Below are positions 12,843-21,433 of a stretch of 48,681 bases of DNA, piece after piece. Under the pieces are notes generated by a model. It worked only from the letters and a program-made list of their open reading frames with translations, did not search any database and was not told where the DNA came from. The DNA comes from a virus. Made by a program: the position numbers and the translations under genes. Location: the IMG/VR virus record IMGVR_UViG_3300010391_000237, positions 1 through 48,681 of that record. One strand, written 5' to 3'. Numbering within the stretch: the stretch's first letter is position 1; each line of letters begins with the position of its first letter.

Positions 12843-13040
12843 TTAAGCGTTATGTTGATTGAGCAGGGATAATATATATTCCCGATGATTTATAGAGACT
12901 TCGTCGAAGGATAGTAATTTTTCCACTAAGCAATTCTGAATTATATCCCTTGTCTCGCTGTAATGTTTAAGCTTTGAATTTGCCCGCCTTGTTTGTCTCT
13001 CAGCTCCCAGAGGAGACGCAATTTGTGTTTTTTCGCTCAT
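12843..13040 (-). CDS. Hypothetical basic protein
   Basis: A 65-residue protein, basic in the middle (AERQTRRANSKLKHYSE) and helical at the C-terminus (EVSINHREYILSLLNQ). Last gene of a leftward islet of very small genes. Unread-through transcription from it would continue across the 12.75-kb copy of the primase-leader repeat and be antisense to primase mRNA. Confidence 0.6.
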   Translation of the reverse strand: MSEKTQIASPLGAERQTRRANSKLKHYSETRDIIQNCLVEKLLSFDEVSINHREYILSLLNQHNA

Positions 13041-13049
13041 AGTATTAAG

Positions 13050-13127
13050 TTAAATAATATTAAATATTTTAAGTGTTATAATGTAAATAAATCCGACCAT
13101 AATAATTACAAGTATTTTATATTTCAT
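13050..13127 (-). CDS. Possible 25-aa membrane peptide
   Basis: The frame MKYKILVIIMVGFIYIITLK plus IFNII is a basic start followed by one hydrophobic segment. Its ATG overlaps the TGA of the upstream gene (ATGA). Confidence 0.45.
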   Translation of the reverse strand: MKYKILVIIMVGFIYIITLKIFNII

Positions 13128-13336
13128 AAATGATATTTTAATTTAATTTTAGCAAGTAGTTTATTTATATCGTTTCTGATAAATGTCAGATTTTCCACTC
13201 TTGATAAATGGAGTAAGCAATTAATGACCTCTCGGACATCATTTATCCGTTGTTCCTTGCGTTTGATAGCGTTTTGGCTTAGATAGTCGGCCCGCACTTC
13301 CAAAGCCTCTATAATGTCTTTAAATTCGTTTTTCAT
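13124..13336 (-). CDS. Hypothetical helical basic protein
   Basis: The frame can start at 13,357, but that ATG lies inside the upstream gene. The ATG at 13,336 (MKNEFKDIIEALEVRADYLS) follows that gene's stop by two bases and is preferred. The product is about 70 residues, helical and basic, ending NKLLAKIKLKYHL. Unknown function. Confidence 0.6.
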   Translation of the reverse strand: MKNEFKDIIEALEVRADYLSQNAIKRKEQRINDVREVINCLLHLSRVENLTFIRNDINKLLAKIKLKYHL

Positions 13337-13338
13337 AT

Positions 13339-13560
13339 TTAATAAACGTTGCCCCAAAAAGTACTATTAGAATTATGTTGATAGTCTGAAATGGCTTGTC
13401 TAGCGTCTTTTAATCTTAAATATCTACCACTAATAACATTTGGATATTTTCTATCCCCAAAGCAAATCTCAATAACAAAATGTTTTTTATTTTCTATTGC
13501 ACGTCTGATTAAATAATTTGCCCCATTGCCATTATTAGATTTTAGTCTATATTCTCCCAT
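13339..13560 (-). CDS. Hypothetical protein
   Basis: A 73-residue basic protein: MGEYRLKSNNGNGANYLIRR, then a beta-strand-like HFVIEICFGDRKYPNVISG and a helix LKDARQAISDYQ. Family unknown. Tightly packed with its neighbours in the leftward islet. Confidence 0.65.
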   Translation of the reverse strand: MGEYRLKSNNGNGANYLIRRAIENKKHFVIEICFGDRKYPNVISGRYLRLKDARQAISDYQHNSNSTFWGNVY

Positions 13561-13564
13561 ATAA

Positions 13565-13645
13565 TTAAAAGGTTAAATTAGTAAAATAAACACTCAAAGC
13601 GAACATAAACGCACAAATTAATAAAGTAAGTATTTTATAAAACAT
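13565..13645 (-). CDS. Possible 26-aa membrane peptide
   Basis: The frame MFYKILTLLICAFMFALSVY plus FTNLTF is nearly all hydrophobic, like the 25-residue peptide at 13,050. Two such peptides in one islet are notable. Confidence 0.45.
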   Translation of the reverse strand: MFYKILTLLICAFMFALSVYFTNLTF

Positions 13646-13662
13646 AGTAAAAGGGTTAATGA

Positions 13663-13917
13663 TTAAAAGTTTTGTATTATTAAATTAATTTTTGCGTCAA
13701 ATTCTGCGAAGTTATCAAAGCAATGGAATTTATAAAGATTTATAAATTGATTATATTCAAGTTCAGAAGGTAAAAATATTGTTATTGCTTTGTGGCTTTC
13801 ATAATAGCCATATATCCGCCACCTATCAAATCCACTATCTTTACCTACACAGTCCATATAATAAATACGGCGTTCATTGTATAAAAATCCTTTTGGCATG
13901 TTGTTTATTGTTATCAT
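13663..13917 (-). CDS. Hypothetical protein
   Basis: An 84-residue protein rich in aromatic residues (GFLYNERRIYYMDCVGK, DRWRIYGYYESHKAITIFLP, FHCFDNFAEFDAKINLIIQ), probably a small beta-alpha fold. No recognised family. Preceded by TTAGGTTATTAAATAAT, and by the 42-residue gene upstream. Confidence 0.65.
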   Translation of the reverse strand: MITINNMPKGFLYNERRIYYMDCVGKDSGFDRWRIYGYYESHKAITIFLPSELEYNQFINLYKFHCFDNFAEFDAKINLIIQNF

Positions 13918-13943
13918 ATAATTGTGGTTAGGTTATTAAATAA

Positions 13944-14072
13944 TTAACGTTTGAATGTAGTTGTACAAGTAGTAGAAAATAAACCTTTTTTAACAATCTT
14001 TCTTGTTAATTGTGGTGTATCTTCTAAAATAACTTTCCGCGCAGATATAAGCCTTAAAATGGTTTTGAACAT
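13944..14072 (-). CDS. Small basic protein (42 aa)
   Basis: The frame begins MFKTILRLISARKVILEDTP and ends TTCTTTFKR. Strongly basic. It has its own promoter at 14,105-14,133 with a roughly 26-nt leader. Confidence 0.5.
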   Translation of the reverse strand: MFKTILRLISARKVILEDTPQLTRKIVKKGLFSTTCTTTFKR

Positions 14073-14104
14073 ATTGATTAAGAGTTAAGTTATAAAGTAA
14101 TTAA

Positions 14105-14133
14105 ATTATATCACAAGTAAATTTTAATTGCAA
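14105..14133 (-). promoter_or_regulatory. Sigma70-like promoter of the leftward islet
   Basis: Minus strand TTGCAA (14133-14128), 17-bp spacer, perfect TATAAT (14110-14105). Confidence 0.75.
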
Positions 14134-14136
14134 GTG

Positions 14137-14307
14137 TTAATAAATATAATTTTTATTGATAGTCATATAACAAAAGCCATTTTCTGATAATTCATCTGAT
14201 TTCCGTTTCGGTACTCTGTATGCGTCTATAAAGCCTCTTTTCAAACTCTTAACGCATAAAACACTAAACATTGTATCTAATTTGTATAATAATTTTATTC
14301 GTATCAT
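14137..14307 (-). CDS. Small basic protein (56 aa)
   Basis: The frame begins MIRIKLLYKLDTMFSVLCVK and ends MTINKNYIY. Basic, no recognised motif. It is the first gene after the promoter at 14,341-14,369 and ends just before the next promoter, which overlaps its stop. Confidence 0.5.
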   Translation of the reverse strand: MIRIKLLYKLDTMFSVLCVKSLKRGFIDAYRVPKRKSDELSENGFCYMTINKNYIY

Positions 14308-14340
14308 ATATAATGTATTAAAAAATAAATGTACATAACC

Positions 14341-14369
14341 ATTATACCAAAGTCTTCAGCGGTTAGCAA
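14341..14369 (-). promoter_or_regulatory. Sigma70-like promoter of the leftward islet
   Basis: Minus strand TTGCTA (14369-14364), 17-bp spacer, perfect TATAAT (14346-14341). Confidence 0.75.
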
Positions 14370-14418
14370 GCAAATCAAGCAAGAAAATTGCATATCATCT
14401 GCACTCTCAACAATTACA

Positions 14419-14447
14419 ATTATAACATAAATCCCGCCAATAAGCAA
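14419..14447 (-). promoter_or_regulatory. Sigma70-like promoter with extended -10, divergent from the late block
   Basis: Minus strand TTGCTT (14447-14442), 17-bp spacer ending TATGT, TATAAT (14424-14419). It nearly duplicates the 9,546 promoter in hexamers and spacing and lies nine bases before the rightward gene at 14,456. Confidence 0.7.
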
Positions 14448-14455
14448 TAGCATAT

Positions 14456-14827
14456 ATGAATAAGCCACAAGGTAAAATCAACATAGATACTGTAATAAAA
14501 GGAATAATGAATAATGAAAAGAAAATAAACATCGCGCCGAAAGCGGGCAGTTTAGCCGTGTCAGATTCGGCCAAAGTAAACGCTGTAAATGAGACCATGA
14601 ATAGACCTGAATATAAGCAAAAAGCAAAGGACTTTATAAAAAGATTAGAAAACGAAAGAGATAGACTATTAAAACATATAGAAGAACATAACATAGTCGG
14701 AGAGTACAAAGACACAGTGGCAAGCCTGGAGAGGATAGCCAAGCTTAAAGAGTTACTAAGCGGTGGAGTTACAGAGAGAACAGAGATAAGCTCAGAGCAA
14801 TTAGATAAGTTCTTAAATAATGCCTGA
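14456..14827 (+). CDS. Hypothetical helical protein at the head of the late block
   Basis: A 123-residue charged protein with a long predicted helix (EYKQKAKDFIKRLENERDRL; DTVASLERIAKLKELLSGG) and an acidic end (SSEQLDKFLNNA). Its position about 1 kb before TerL invites the idea of a small terminase subunit, but no helix-turn-helix is evident, so I leave it unassigned. The start is shared with the upstream divergent promoter region. Confidence 0.75.
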   Translation: MNKPQGKINIDTVIKGIMNNEKKINIAPKAGSLAVSDSAKVNAVNETMNRPEYKQKAKDFIKRLENERDRLLKHIEEHNIVGEYKDTVASLERIAKLKELLSGGVTERTEISSEQLDKFLNNA

Positions 14828-15057
14828 AACGTATCAGAAAAGCAGATAATCGGACAAATCCGCACGTTTCCCAAAAGCTCAGTATTCCCAATATGTTATA
14901 ATCATATATCCTACACTCTCAAGCTCTTATACACCCATATACATATACTGAAAGCATTGTATAATGTATCTTAGCTCTCAAGGGGTATAAATAATCCCGC
15001 CAAAACCCCGTATTTTTCCCAACACCCCGCCTACTTGACAACATTAATCAAAAAACT

Positions 15058-15204
15058 ATGTCAGATATATACACACCAGAAAACATAAAACTTTGGACAA
15101 AACAACAGAAAGAGGCAACAGATAAAGGGCTATGTAGTAACTGCGGTTATATAACAGGCAATAAGCAGGAACATAAAAGCAAATGCACAGCTTGCAATGG
15201 GTGA
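15058..15204 (+). CDS. Small zinc-ribbon protein (48 aa)
   Basis: The frame begins MSDIYTPENIKLWTKQQKEA and carries LCSNCGYITGNKQEHKSKCTACNG: CxxC, 15 residues, CxxC. A typical zinc ribbon. TTGACA lies 17 bases before its ATG, but no matching -10 fits upstream of the start. Confidence 0.6.
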   Translation: MSDIYTPENIKLWTKQQKEATDKGLCSNCGYITGNKQEHKSKCTACNG

Positions 15205-15535
15205 ACATCTGTCCACCGCCCACTTAAAGCGTAGCTTCGCTATAGGTTTTATTCCTTTTTAGTATTTAGTATTTAAATATATATTAATAGTTATTGAGTT
15301 ATATATATTGGTATTACATTTATGATTCTGGTATAGAGCATGACTTTTGTGGAGAGTGAGGGGTACAATGTAATGAGAGATGTCTGAGAATAGATTATTA
15401 AATTAAGTTATTGACAAAAACTAATATTATGTTATCTACTAATACATTAGATTTTCAAAAGAGGTGGGGGTATATTTTTTTACTGGGCAGAAAATTTTTA
15501 AAAAAATCTGAGTAATATAATTAACCAAAAACACT
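15205..15535 (+). promoter_or_regulatory. AT-rich non-coding stretch with a possible late promoter
   Basis: There is no gene. It opens with a small hairpin (AGCG-TAGCTT-CGCT near 15,228-15,241) followed by T-rich DNA, which may be a weak terminator. TTGACA at 15,411-15,416 with 16 bp to TATCTA (15,433-15,438) is a possible promoter for the capsid and packaging genes. Confidence 0.4.
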
Positions 15536-15793
15536 ATGAGTCATGTACAATCAGCCTGTGATAATCTCAGGAAAGAGACAGAAAAAATTAAATTAGACCT
15601 TATGTGTCTGACTTACGAGGTATTAGATCTGATAAATTATATTGTGGCAAAGGACACTCCTGAGTTAGAAAAGGAAGATAAAGGAGAACAGATAGCCAAT
15701 GCTATGCTGGCGTTCAGACACCTAGAAGATGCTAAAATGCGTCTAGGTAAGGTAATTCAGGCGACAGTAGGACAGTCAGTATATGATAAATAA
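15536..15793 (+). CDS. Possible Acb2/Tad1-hairpin family protein (cyclic-nucleotide sponge)
   Basis: An 85-residue all-helical protein. Its C-terminal half, IANAMLAFRHLEDAKMRLGK followed by VIQATVGQSVYDK, matches from memory the small phage proteins whose conserved 'RHLEDARMRLGKxIQ' helix is classed with the Acb2/Tad1 hairpin domain. Acb2 proteins bind the signal nucleotides of CBASS and Thoeris defence and so protect the phage. The first half is a helical hairpin arm (DNLRKETEKIKLDLMCLTYE). It is placed just before TerL. The motif is seen; family membership is moderately sure; the anti-defence role is inferred. Confidence 0.6.
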   Translation: MSHVQSACDNLRKETEKIKLDLMCLTYEVLDLINYIVAKDTPELEKEDKGEQIANAMLAFRHLEDAKMRLGKVIQATVGQSVYDK

Positions 15794-15887
15794 ATATATA
15801 TGCACAATCTTGGAATTTTCCTAATTATACTACCCCATATCCTGTGACGTGCGGGAATACAGTAGCCACTAATTGTACCCATTATTA

Positions 15888-17486
15888 ATGTACACGCTAA
15901 GTTCGCCCGTAAGGGAGAAACTAAAATCACAGTTAGCCAAACTCCTGTCCGAAAATAAGTGGGACTATATCCGCACTTGGTTCGGGGTATGGGAGACGGT
16001 AGACGGAGTGCCGACAGAGTTAGGTCTTGAGGAGATGGTACATAAATGCCACCTATGGGGGTATCTGTGTATGCCAGAGTTCTTCCGAGCTAGGGGCTGT
16101 GACGCTCATCTGGAGCTTATACGGTGCAATCTTTCAAAGATAAACGAATACAACGCCTTCCCCCGTGGGGCAGGTAAGACTTCCATCCTAGAACTGTGTA
16201 TAGCCTTTGAGTGCGCCAACGGGACTCAGAAGTTCATCCCCGTAATTGAAAAATCATGGGAAGCTGCAAGTGAGATTCTGGCTACCATAAGGGAGGTGTT
16301 CTCGTCAGAGATTGTCAAAAAAATCTACGGTGGTATGATAGGTCGAACCGTCACTGGCGTAGAGGCTGAAAAATCTCCAGATGCCAAAGGCGATATATTT
16401 ATAAACGGAGTACGATTGAGAGGTGTGGGTTTTGATAAGACTATCCGTGGTCTAAAGACTGGAGCATGGCGACCCACCAAGATTTATGTAGATGACGTTG
16501 AAATAGATGTCCACGTTGGAAATCCTGAGCAAAGAGTAAAATACGTTGATAATTATACTAAAGGTATTATCCCTGCGCTGGATATTCAGATAGGGTCAGT
16601 TAAGGTCTGTGGGACTATCCTTCATTACGACTCCCTCCTTCTGAACCTGATTAACCAGCACAAGGGTAATATCTTTAAAGCCTATAACAAATTCGACCCC
16701 AAACACACACTACTATGGGCGGATTATCTGACTTACGAGGTATTAGAGAAGAAAAAAGAGGAGATGATGACCGAAGGCGCGAGAATAAACGCCTTTTATC
16801 AGGAATATCTGAACGAACCCATCAGTGAGGAGGAGAGAGACTTCCACTGGGATGACATCACCAAGACCTATAAGGAGAGTGACCTGAAATTCAAAGAACT
16901 TAACCTGTACGCAGCACTGGATATGGCTCAGGCGGCAGACGGGCTCTCGGATTACACAGGAGTAGCCGTGGAAGCCGTAGATAAAGATGGAAACTGGTAT
17001 AACAGGCTCACAAAGAGGTATAAAAAGGACATTTTAGGCGTAATTGACCTGATATTTGAACTCTGGCAGATTCCTAACATGAGAAAGATAGGAGTCGAGA
17101 AATTAGCCTTCGATGACCAGCTAAAACCGCTTTTAAAGAAAGAAAGTGAGAAAAGAGGCGTTTACCCAGTCGTAGTAGAGCTAAAACACCGTGGGAAGCG
17201 TAAAATAGACCGAATTAAGGGTGCTTTACAGGCTAGATACGTTCAGGGAAGGATATTCAACAAAGAAAACCCAGAAGATGACACTAAATTACTGTGGGAG
17301 GAGCTATATTCTATGGGCGGCGGCATAATAGCCGCCAAAAATGACGACTTAATGGATGCAAAAGCCTATATATCCGACCTAGTAGACGACTTTGCTGGTG
17401 GAGATTACAAAACCAGATGGAAAAAGTCAGGTCGTGTGAGGAGAAAAGACCCCTTAAAAGAGATAAGAAGCACAGTTTCAAACTAA
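15888..17486 (+). CDS. terL: Terminase large subunit
   Basis: The packaging motor: an N-terminal ATPase and a C-terminal RNase H-like nuclease. Walker A is FPRGAGKTS near residue 92; the Walker B-like segment is PTKIYVDDVE near 203. Nuclease acidic residues appear in LYAALDMAQAADGLSDYTGV (about 344), KIGVEKLAFDDQ (about 400) and AAKNDDLMDAKAY near the end. A longer frame opens at TTG 15,873, but the ATG at 15,888 is preferred. About 532 residues, normal for the family. It is followed six bases later by the portal gene. Confidence 0.95.
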   Translation: MYTLSSPVREKLKSQLAKLLSENKWDYIRTWFGVWETVDGVPTELGLEEMVHKCHLWGYLCMPEFFRARGCDAHLELIRCNLSKINEYNAFPRGAGKTSILELCIAFECANGTQKFIPVIEKSWEAASEILATIREVFSSEIVKKIYGGMIGRTVTGVEAEKSPDAKGDIFINGVRLRGVGFDKTIRGLKTGAWRPTKIYVDDVEIDVHVGNPEQRVKYVDNYTKGIIPALDIQIGSVKVCGTILHYDSLLLNLINQHKGNIFKAYNKFDPKHTLLWADYLTYEVLEKKKEEMMTEGARINAFYQEYLNEPISEEERDFHWDDITKTYKESDLKFKELNLYAALDMAQAADGLSDYTGVAVEAVDKDGNWYNRLTKRYKKDILGVIDLIFELWQIPNMRKIGVEKLAFDDQLKPLLKKESEKRGVYPVVVELKHRGKRKIDRIKGALQARYVQGRIFNKENPEDDTKLLWEELYSMGGGIIAAKNDDLMDAKAYISDLVDDFAGGDYKTRWKKSGRVRRKDPLKEIRSTVSN

Positions 17487-17492
17487 CCAATT

Positions 17493-19697
17493 ATGATAAA
17501 AAAGCCGAAAAAACAGTTAGAAAAGGACATTAAGGTAAAATTACCGTTAGGTTCTTTCGAGTTTGATGAGCATTATCCCACAGATGATGAGTGTGAGATT
17601 ATGAATTATACGGAAAAGAGGAGAAGTCAGATGGACACCCAGTACCGTAAGGAGCTTATCAGGACTGCCAAGTGGTCACGGGATGAGTACGACTCAATCC
17701 CAGAGGAACGGCTGGACAACTTAGACCTATTTAAGACTGGACTTTCACGGGCTGTGGTAGACCACAGGCTTGTGATGCTTTATGACAACCCGTCAGAGGC
17801 TATTTATAAAAGTGTCGAAGATTCCGACAACAGAAAAGTAGAAATCTACAAACAGGTAGACAAATACGACAAAAGTGTTTCCGCTTATGATGCAGTATAT
17901 CAGGAAATGGAACGCAAGGCTAATATCGAGGGAGTCTCGATTGGTCAGGTGAAGTGGCACGAGAGGATAGAAGACGGTGTAACTGTCGGAAAGTTCTGTA
18001 CAGTCACCGAGATAGTAGATATAGAGGATTTTTATTGGGATGAGGCTGGTATTCATTTAAACGGATATGTAGCCAATGTGTGTAACGATTCAATCACGTT
18101 CAAAACCATGTCCATAGCCAAGTTCCGTGAGGACTTCGGCGGGGATAAGTATATGAACGTAGAAAGTGTCAGACCCAGTAAACACGTTCAGCCAGACAGA
18201 GTGGCTTGGGATGATAAATGGTCAGACCAAGGGGGCTGGAAACAGGGTGTATGGAACTCAGACGGAGACTACGTTCTAGTATGTGAACACAAAATCAAAA
18301 GATTCTGGGATGGTGAGAAATTCACAGACAAAGAGTTCATCATGGCGAACGGACAGTTGATTTATGACGGAGAAATGGATGAACCGTATATCTGCGGTGA
18401 GAAATGGCTGCCATACGGTAAATTAGTCGGTATTCCTACGGGGAACTTCGGTGGATTGGGTATCCCTATCCTTATTCGACACCCGCAGGAGGCTCTTGAC
18501 AGGATGTTGACTATGACAGAGGCTCAGGCTGAACTCGCAGTGAACCCAGTGCTGTTTTACGCAGCCACAGGAGAACTTCTGCCAGATACCATAGATTATT
18601 ACGCAGGTGCAGCCTATCCGTACAAGGGCACGGGTAACGGACTCACCAACGATTTACAATTCCTGAGACAGCCAGACATCACACAGGGTGCTACCTATAC
18701 CATTGACAAGATGATACAGATTATCACTATGGTCACAGGTGTAGATATTCAGGCACTCGTAGATACGGGTTCTGAATTGGCTATCCAGACTCAGAATAAA
18801 GCTGAGATTCAGGAGAAGATTTTGAAAATGACAGTCCTGTGGAACGAACGCCACGGACTTAGGGATTTGGCTATCATAAGATTAGCCTATATCCAGAAAT
18901 ACTACCCACAGAAACGTGTAGAGAGGATTGTCAGACCAAACGGGACTACAACAGAGAAGTCCAAATACCCGACCATAGGTATAGACGATTATAAAGTACA
19001 GAGTGTACAGATTAAAAATAAGAAACTAAAGAGATTAGTCCCCCAAAAAGGTGCATATTCGGAATTAACCGTAACGCCAGATGATATACAGATACTTATG
19101 GATGTTACTATAGAGAGTTCACACGCAGACAGCGGTGCGAACACCGTAAAGCAGAATAAATGGGACAAGATGCTGGATTCTTTGGCGAGAATACCAAATG
19201 CAGCCTCTATGATGGACACTGCCACCTTAGCCAAGAACACAATTAAGATGGCAGGATTTAAACAGTCAGAAGTAATGCCTAGGCTTATGCAGGAGACAGA
19301 AGATAACCAGCACCCAGCCAGAAAAGAATTTAAAGCTATTCTGGTGTCAGAACAGATACCTTTCGAGCCGATTATGCCAGAAGATTACAAACCAGTTGAG
19401 TATCTGATGATATTCAGGTCGCTGATGAAACTCCCAGAGTTCCAGACAGCTCCAGCCACAGTCAAAAAACTTATGATGGAGAGATTAGCTTTCCACGCTA
19501 TGAACGCAGCAGACCCATATTTCGAGGACAAACAGAAAAAAGGGCAGGTAGACGCACAACAGGCACAACAGAGCCAAGACCAAGCTATGGGTAACGTACT
19601 CAAGCCGTTAGGAGGCTCAGACGAACCGCCTACGAGCTTACAGGGCAGAGTAAAATCCAGAGCGGCAAAAATCGGTCACGGTGATACAGGTTTATAA
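17493..19697 (+). CDS. Portal protein
   Basis: A 734-residue protein directly after TerL. It has the mixed layout of large portals: an N-terminal region with WSRDEYDSIPEERLDNLDLF, a central region with GIPTGNFGGLGIPILIRHPQEALDRMLTMTEAQ (stem/wing junction), a long helical region with ATTLAKNTIKMAGFKQSEVM, and a Gln-rich tail (KKGQVDAQQAQQSQDQAMGN). It forms the dodecameric DNA gate. No exact motif is diagnostic; size, position and composition support the call. The length is typical of podovirus-type portals. Confidence 0.88.
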   Translation: MIKKPKKQLEKDIKVKLPLGSFEFDEHYPTDDECEIMNYTEKRRSQMDTQYRKELIRTAKWSRDEYDSIPEERLDNLDLFKTGLSRAVVDHRLVMLYDNPSEAIYKSVEDSDNRKVEIYKQVDKYDKSVSAYDAVYQEMERKANIEGVSIGQVKWHERIEDGVTVGKFCTVTEIVDIEDFYWDEAGIHLNGYVANVCNDSITFKTMSIAKFREDFGGDKYMNVESVRPSKHVQPDRVAWDDKWSDQGGWKQGVWNSDGDYVLVCEHKIKRFWDGEKFTDKEFIMANGQLIYDGEMDEPYICGEKWLPYGKLVGIPTGNFGGLGIPILIRHPQEALDRMLTMTEAQAELAVNPVLFYAATGELLPDTIDYYAGAAYPYKGTGNGLTNDLQFLRQPDITQGATYTIDKMIQIITMVTGVDIQALVDTGSELAIQTQNKAEIQEKILKMTVLWNERHGLRDLAIIRLAYIQKYYPQKRVERIVRPNGTTTEKSKYPTIGIDDYKVQSVQIKNKKLKRLVPQKGAYSELTVTPDDIQILMDVTIESSHADSGANTVKQNKWDKMLDSLARIPNAASMMDTATLAKNTIKMAGFKQSEVMPRLMQETEDNQHPARKEFKAILVSEQIPFEPIMPEDYKPVEYLMIFRSLMKLPEFQTAPATVKKLMMERLAFHAMNAADPYFEDKQKKGQVDAQQAQQSQDQAMGNVLKPLGGSDEPPTSLQGRVKSRAAKIGHGDTGL

Positions 19698-19711
19698 ACT
19701 AATACACGCAA

Positions 19712-20143
19712 ATGTTAAAAGAAATAGCCCGTAAAATATTAGCAGACGAATTATACGAGACAGAAATCAAACGTGGGAATACAGAAGAACAGTTAAAACG
19801 TGCAGAGGAGATAATCCATGATTTAGCAGACGCTATAGACAAGCTAAAGCACGGCAGAGGTTATATTTTCAAGCCAGAGAATCTCACAGAGGCAGACCAG
19901 AGATTAATTGCCAAGAACTTAGACAACGAGGTAATTGTAATCCTGAAAAAGCTGTTCAAAGCCAAGGCAGACGAAAATGCCGACTTACTGATACATTTTC
20001 CAGAGGAGACTATCGGGAAACGTATGGGGTGGTCAATTAGTGTACGGATGTACGACGACCTAGTAATGCAGCTAGACAGGTGCGATAAAATCCTCCGAAG
20101 TAAAGATGCTATGGAGGAAGCTAAAAAGAAGTATAAGAGATAA
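19712..20143 (+). CDS. Hypothetical helical protein between portal and scaffold
   Basis: A 143-residue highly charged helical protein (TEEQLKRAEEIIHDLADAID; EVIVILKKLFKAKADENADL; VRMYDDLVMQLDRCDKILRS). Its position suggests a head-assembly factor, but no family is recognised. A strong hairpin lies between its stop and the scaffold gene. Confidence 0.75.
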   Translation: MLKEIARKILADELYETEIKRGNTEEQLKRAEEIIHDLADAIDKLKHGRGYIFKPENLTEADQRLIAKNLDNEVIVILKKLFKAKADENADLLIHFPEETIGKRMGWSISVRMYDDLVMQLDRCDKILRSKDAMEEAKKKYKR

Positions 20144-20154
20144 TTGGTAAAATG

Positions 20155-20190
20155 CAGAGATGTTTTGTTTGCGTGTTCAAAACATTTCTG
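20155..20190 (+). promoter_or_regulatory. Intergenic hairpin before the scaffold gene
   Basis: CAGAGATGTTTTG pairs with CAAAACATTTCTG (13 bp, one G-U) around a 10-base loop. There is no T-run, so it is more likely an mRNA processing or stability element than a terminator. Confidence 0.5.
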
Positions 20191-20227
20191 TATCTTGTCA
20201 ATTAGACAGGAATAATTTAACATCATT

Positions 20228-20983
20228 ATGAAAAAACAAATTCCACCTGCGGGTGAGGAAGTTGTTACTGAGGACAACGTTGAAGCTGAGGCAGATACGA
20301 ACACTCAGCAGGAAGCTGATGAGGCTTCTATGGAAACTGAGGAAACGGAGACTGAACAAGAAACCGATACCGAAGAATCCAGTGATAAAGAGGAAAAAGC
20401 GATTGAAAAACCTTCAATCCCAACTGTTCCTCTTTCTGACTTCTCTAATTTAAAGGACATCGTGTCCAGATTAATCGGGGAAGACCCAGAGAAATTATTA
20501 GAAATAGCTGAGGCTGACCCTAAACTCGCACAGAGGATTAAGGCACAGTTTCCAAAGCGTTTCAAAGAAATCACACTCACAAATCACGATGACGAGGACA
20601 TCGAAACCAGAGTTCAGAAAGCTGTTAAGGAACAACTAGAGCGTTCTAACAGCGAACAGGCACTCGAAAGTTTCAAGGATAAACTCGGCATGACTGGAAT
20701 TGAGTTCAGTGATATTAAAAAAAGATTAGACGATAAAGCTAGGAGTCTTGTAAGGTCGGAAGCTGCCGACAATTACAAGCAAGCTCTAAACTTAGCTCTC
20801 TCAATAATCGAACCTGACCTGTACGAGAATTTAGAAACCGATAAGGTTACTAAAAAAGTTCAGGAGAGGATTAGCAAGGCTGGCGACAGTAAGTCAGTCT
20901 CGAAGAAAGCTGATAAGGGGTCAGAGATGACCGCTATGGAGGCAAAATTCAACAAGAATCTTCCTCCTACATTCAGAGTTTAA
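20228..20983 (+). CDS. Scaffolding protein
   Basis: A 251-residue protein with an extremely acidic, low-complexity N-terminus (residues 9-60, mostly E, D and T), a helical middle (LKDIVSRLIGEDPEKLLEIA; TRVQKAVKEQLERSNSEQAL) and a basic C-terminal end (KKADKGSEMTAMEAKFNKNL). The placement between portal and capsid and the acidic-helical-basic layout are typical of scaffolding proteins, whose basic tail touches the capsid protein. Confidence 0.82.
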   Translation: MKKQIPPAGEEVVTEDNVEAEADTNTQQEADEASMETEETETEQETDTEESSDKEEKAIEKPSIPTVPLSDFSNLKDIVSRLIGEDPEKLLEIAEADPKLAQRIKAQFPKRFKEITLTNHDDEDIETRVQKAVKEQLERSNSEQALESFKDKLGMTGIEFSDIKKRLDDKARSLVRSEAADNYKQALNLALSIIEPDLYENLETDKVTKKVQERISKAGDSKSVSKKADKGSEMTAMEAKFNKNLPPTFRV

Positions 20984-21000
20984 CCTTTAAATAAATAACA

Positions 21001-21417
21001 ATGAGATTCACAATAGACGACGGAGAAGTAGTCCGTTTGGTGACTGCTACCATTGCTTATGATACCGTTATCGCCGCTGGTGATTTAGTCGCACTCGATA
21101 CTGGTTTAATCATTAAAGCCTTAGCTGCTTCCACTGCCACTGCGTATTGCCCGAAAGGACACGCTGCTGGAACTGCTGGAGTAGATGTCACCTGTGAGGT
21201 TACTGTCGGTAACGACTTTACACTCAGGGGTACATTAGACACAACATATTTAGTCACCCATCAGGCGACCGTATGTACAATAGACGACACGACTCAGTAT
21301 ATTGATGTCAGCGACACAACAGGTACAGACCTTTTGGTTGTTGGTATCGGCACTGATGTAGGTGTGGTGGGTTCTGCTTCTGCTGTAAAATGCAGAATCA
21401 ACAAACCTTTATTTTAA
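21001..21417 (+). CDS. Capsid decoration-like protein, copy 1
   Basis: A 138-residue beta-rich Ala/Thr/Val protein starting MRFTIDDGEVVRLVTATIAY. The segment CEVTVGNDFTLRGT and the ending CRINKPLF are shared with the next gene. No cofactor motif. The pattern fits small head-decoration proteins that sit near the capsid gene. The two copies arose by duplication and have diverged considerably except at the start, middle and end. Confidence 0.7.
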   Translation: MRFTIDDGEVVRLVTATIAYDTVIAAGDLVALDTGLIIKALAASTATAYCPKGHAAGTAGVDVTCEVTVGNDFTLRGTLDTTYLVTHQATVCTIDDTTQYIDVSDTTGTDLLVVGIGTDVGVVGSASAVKCRINKPLF

Positions 21418-21433
21418 CTAACAAACCTATAAA

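Noticed and set aside
14407-14874. 155-codon minus-strand ORF
   Set aside because: Shadow of the plus-strand 123-residue gene; Ser/Leu-rich composition typical of antisense.
15873-15887. Upstream TTG start for TerL
   Set aside because: The ATG 15 bases later gives a normal N-terminus and no Shine-Dalgarno favours the TTG.
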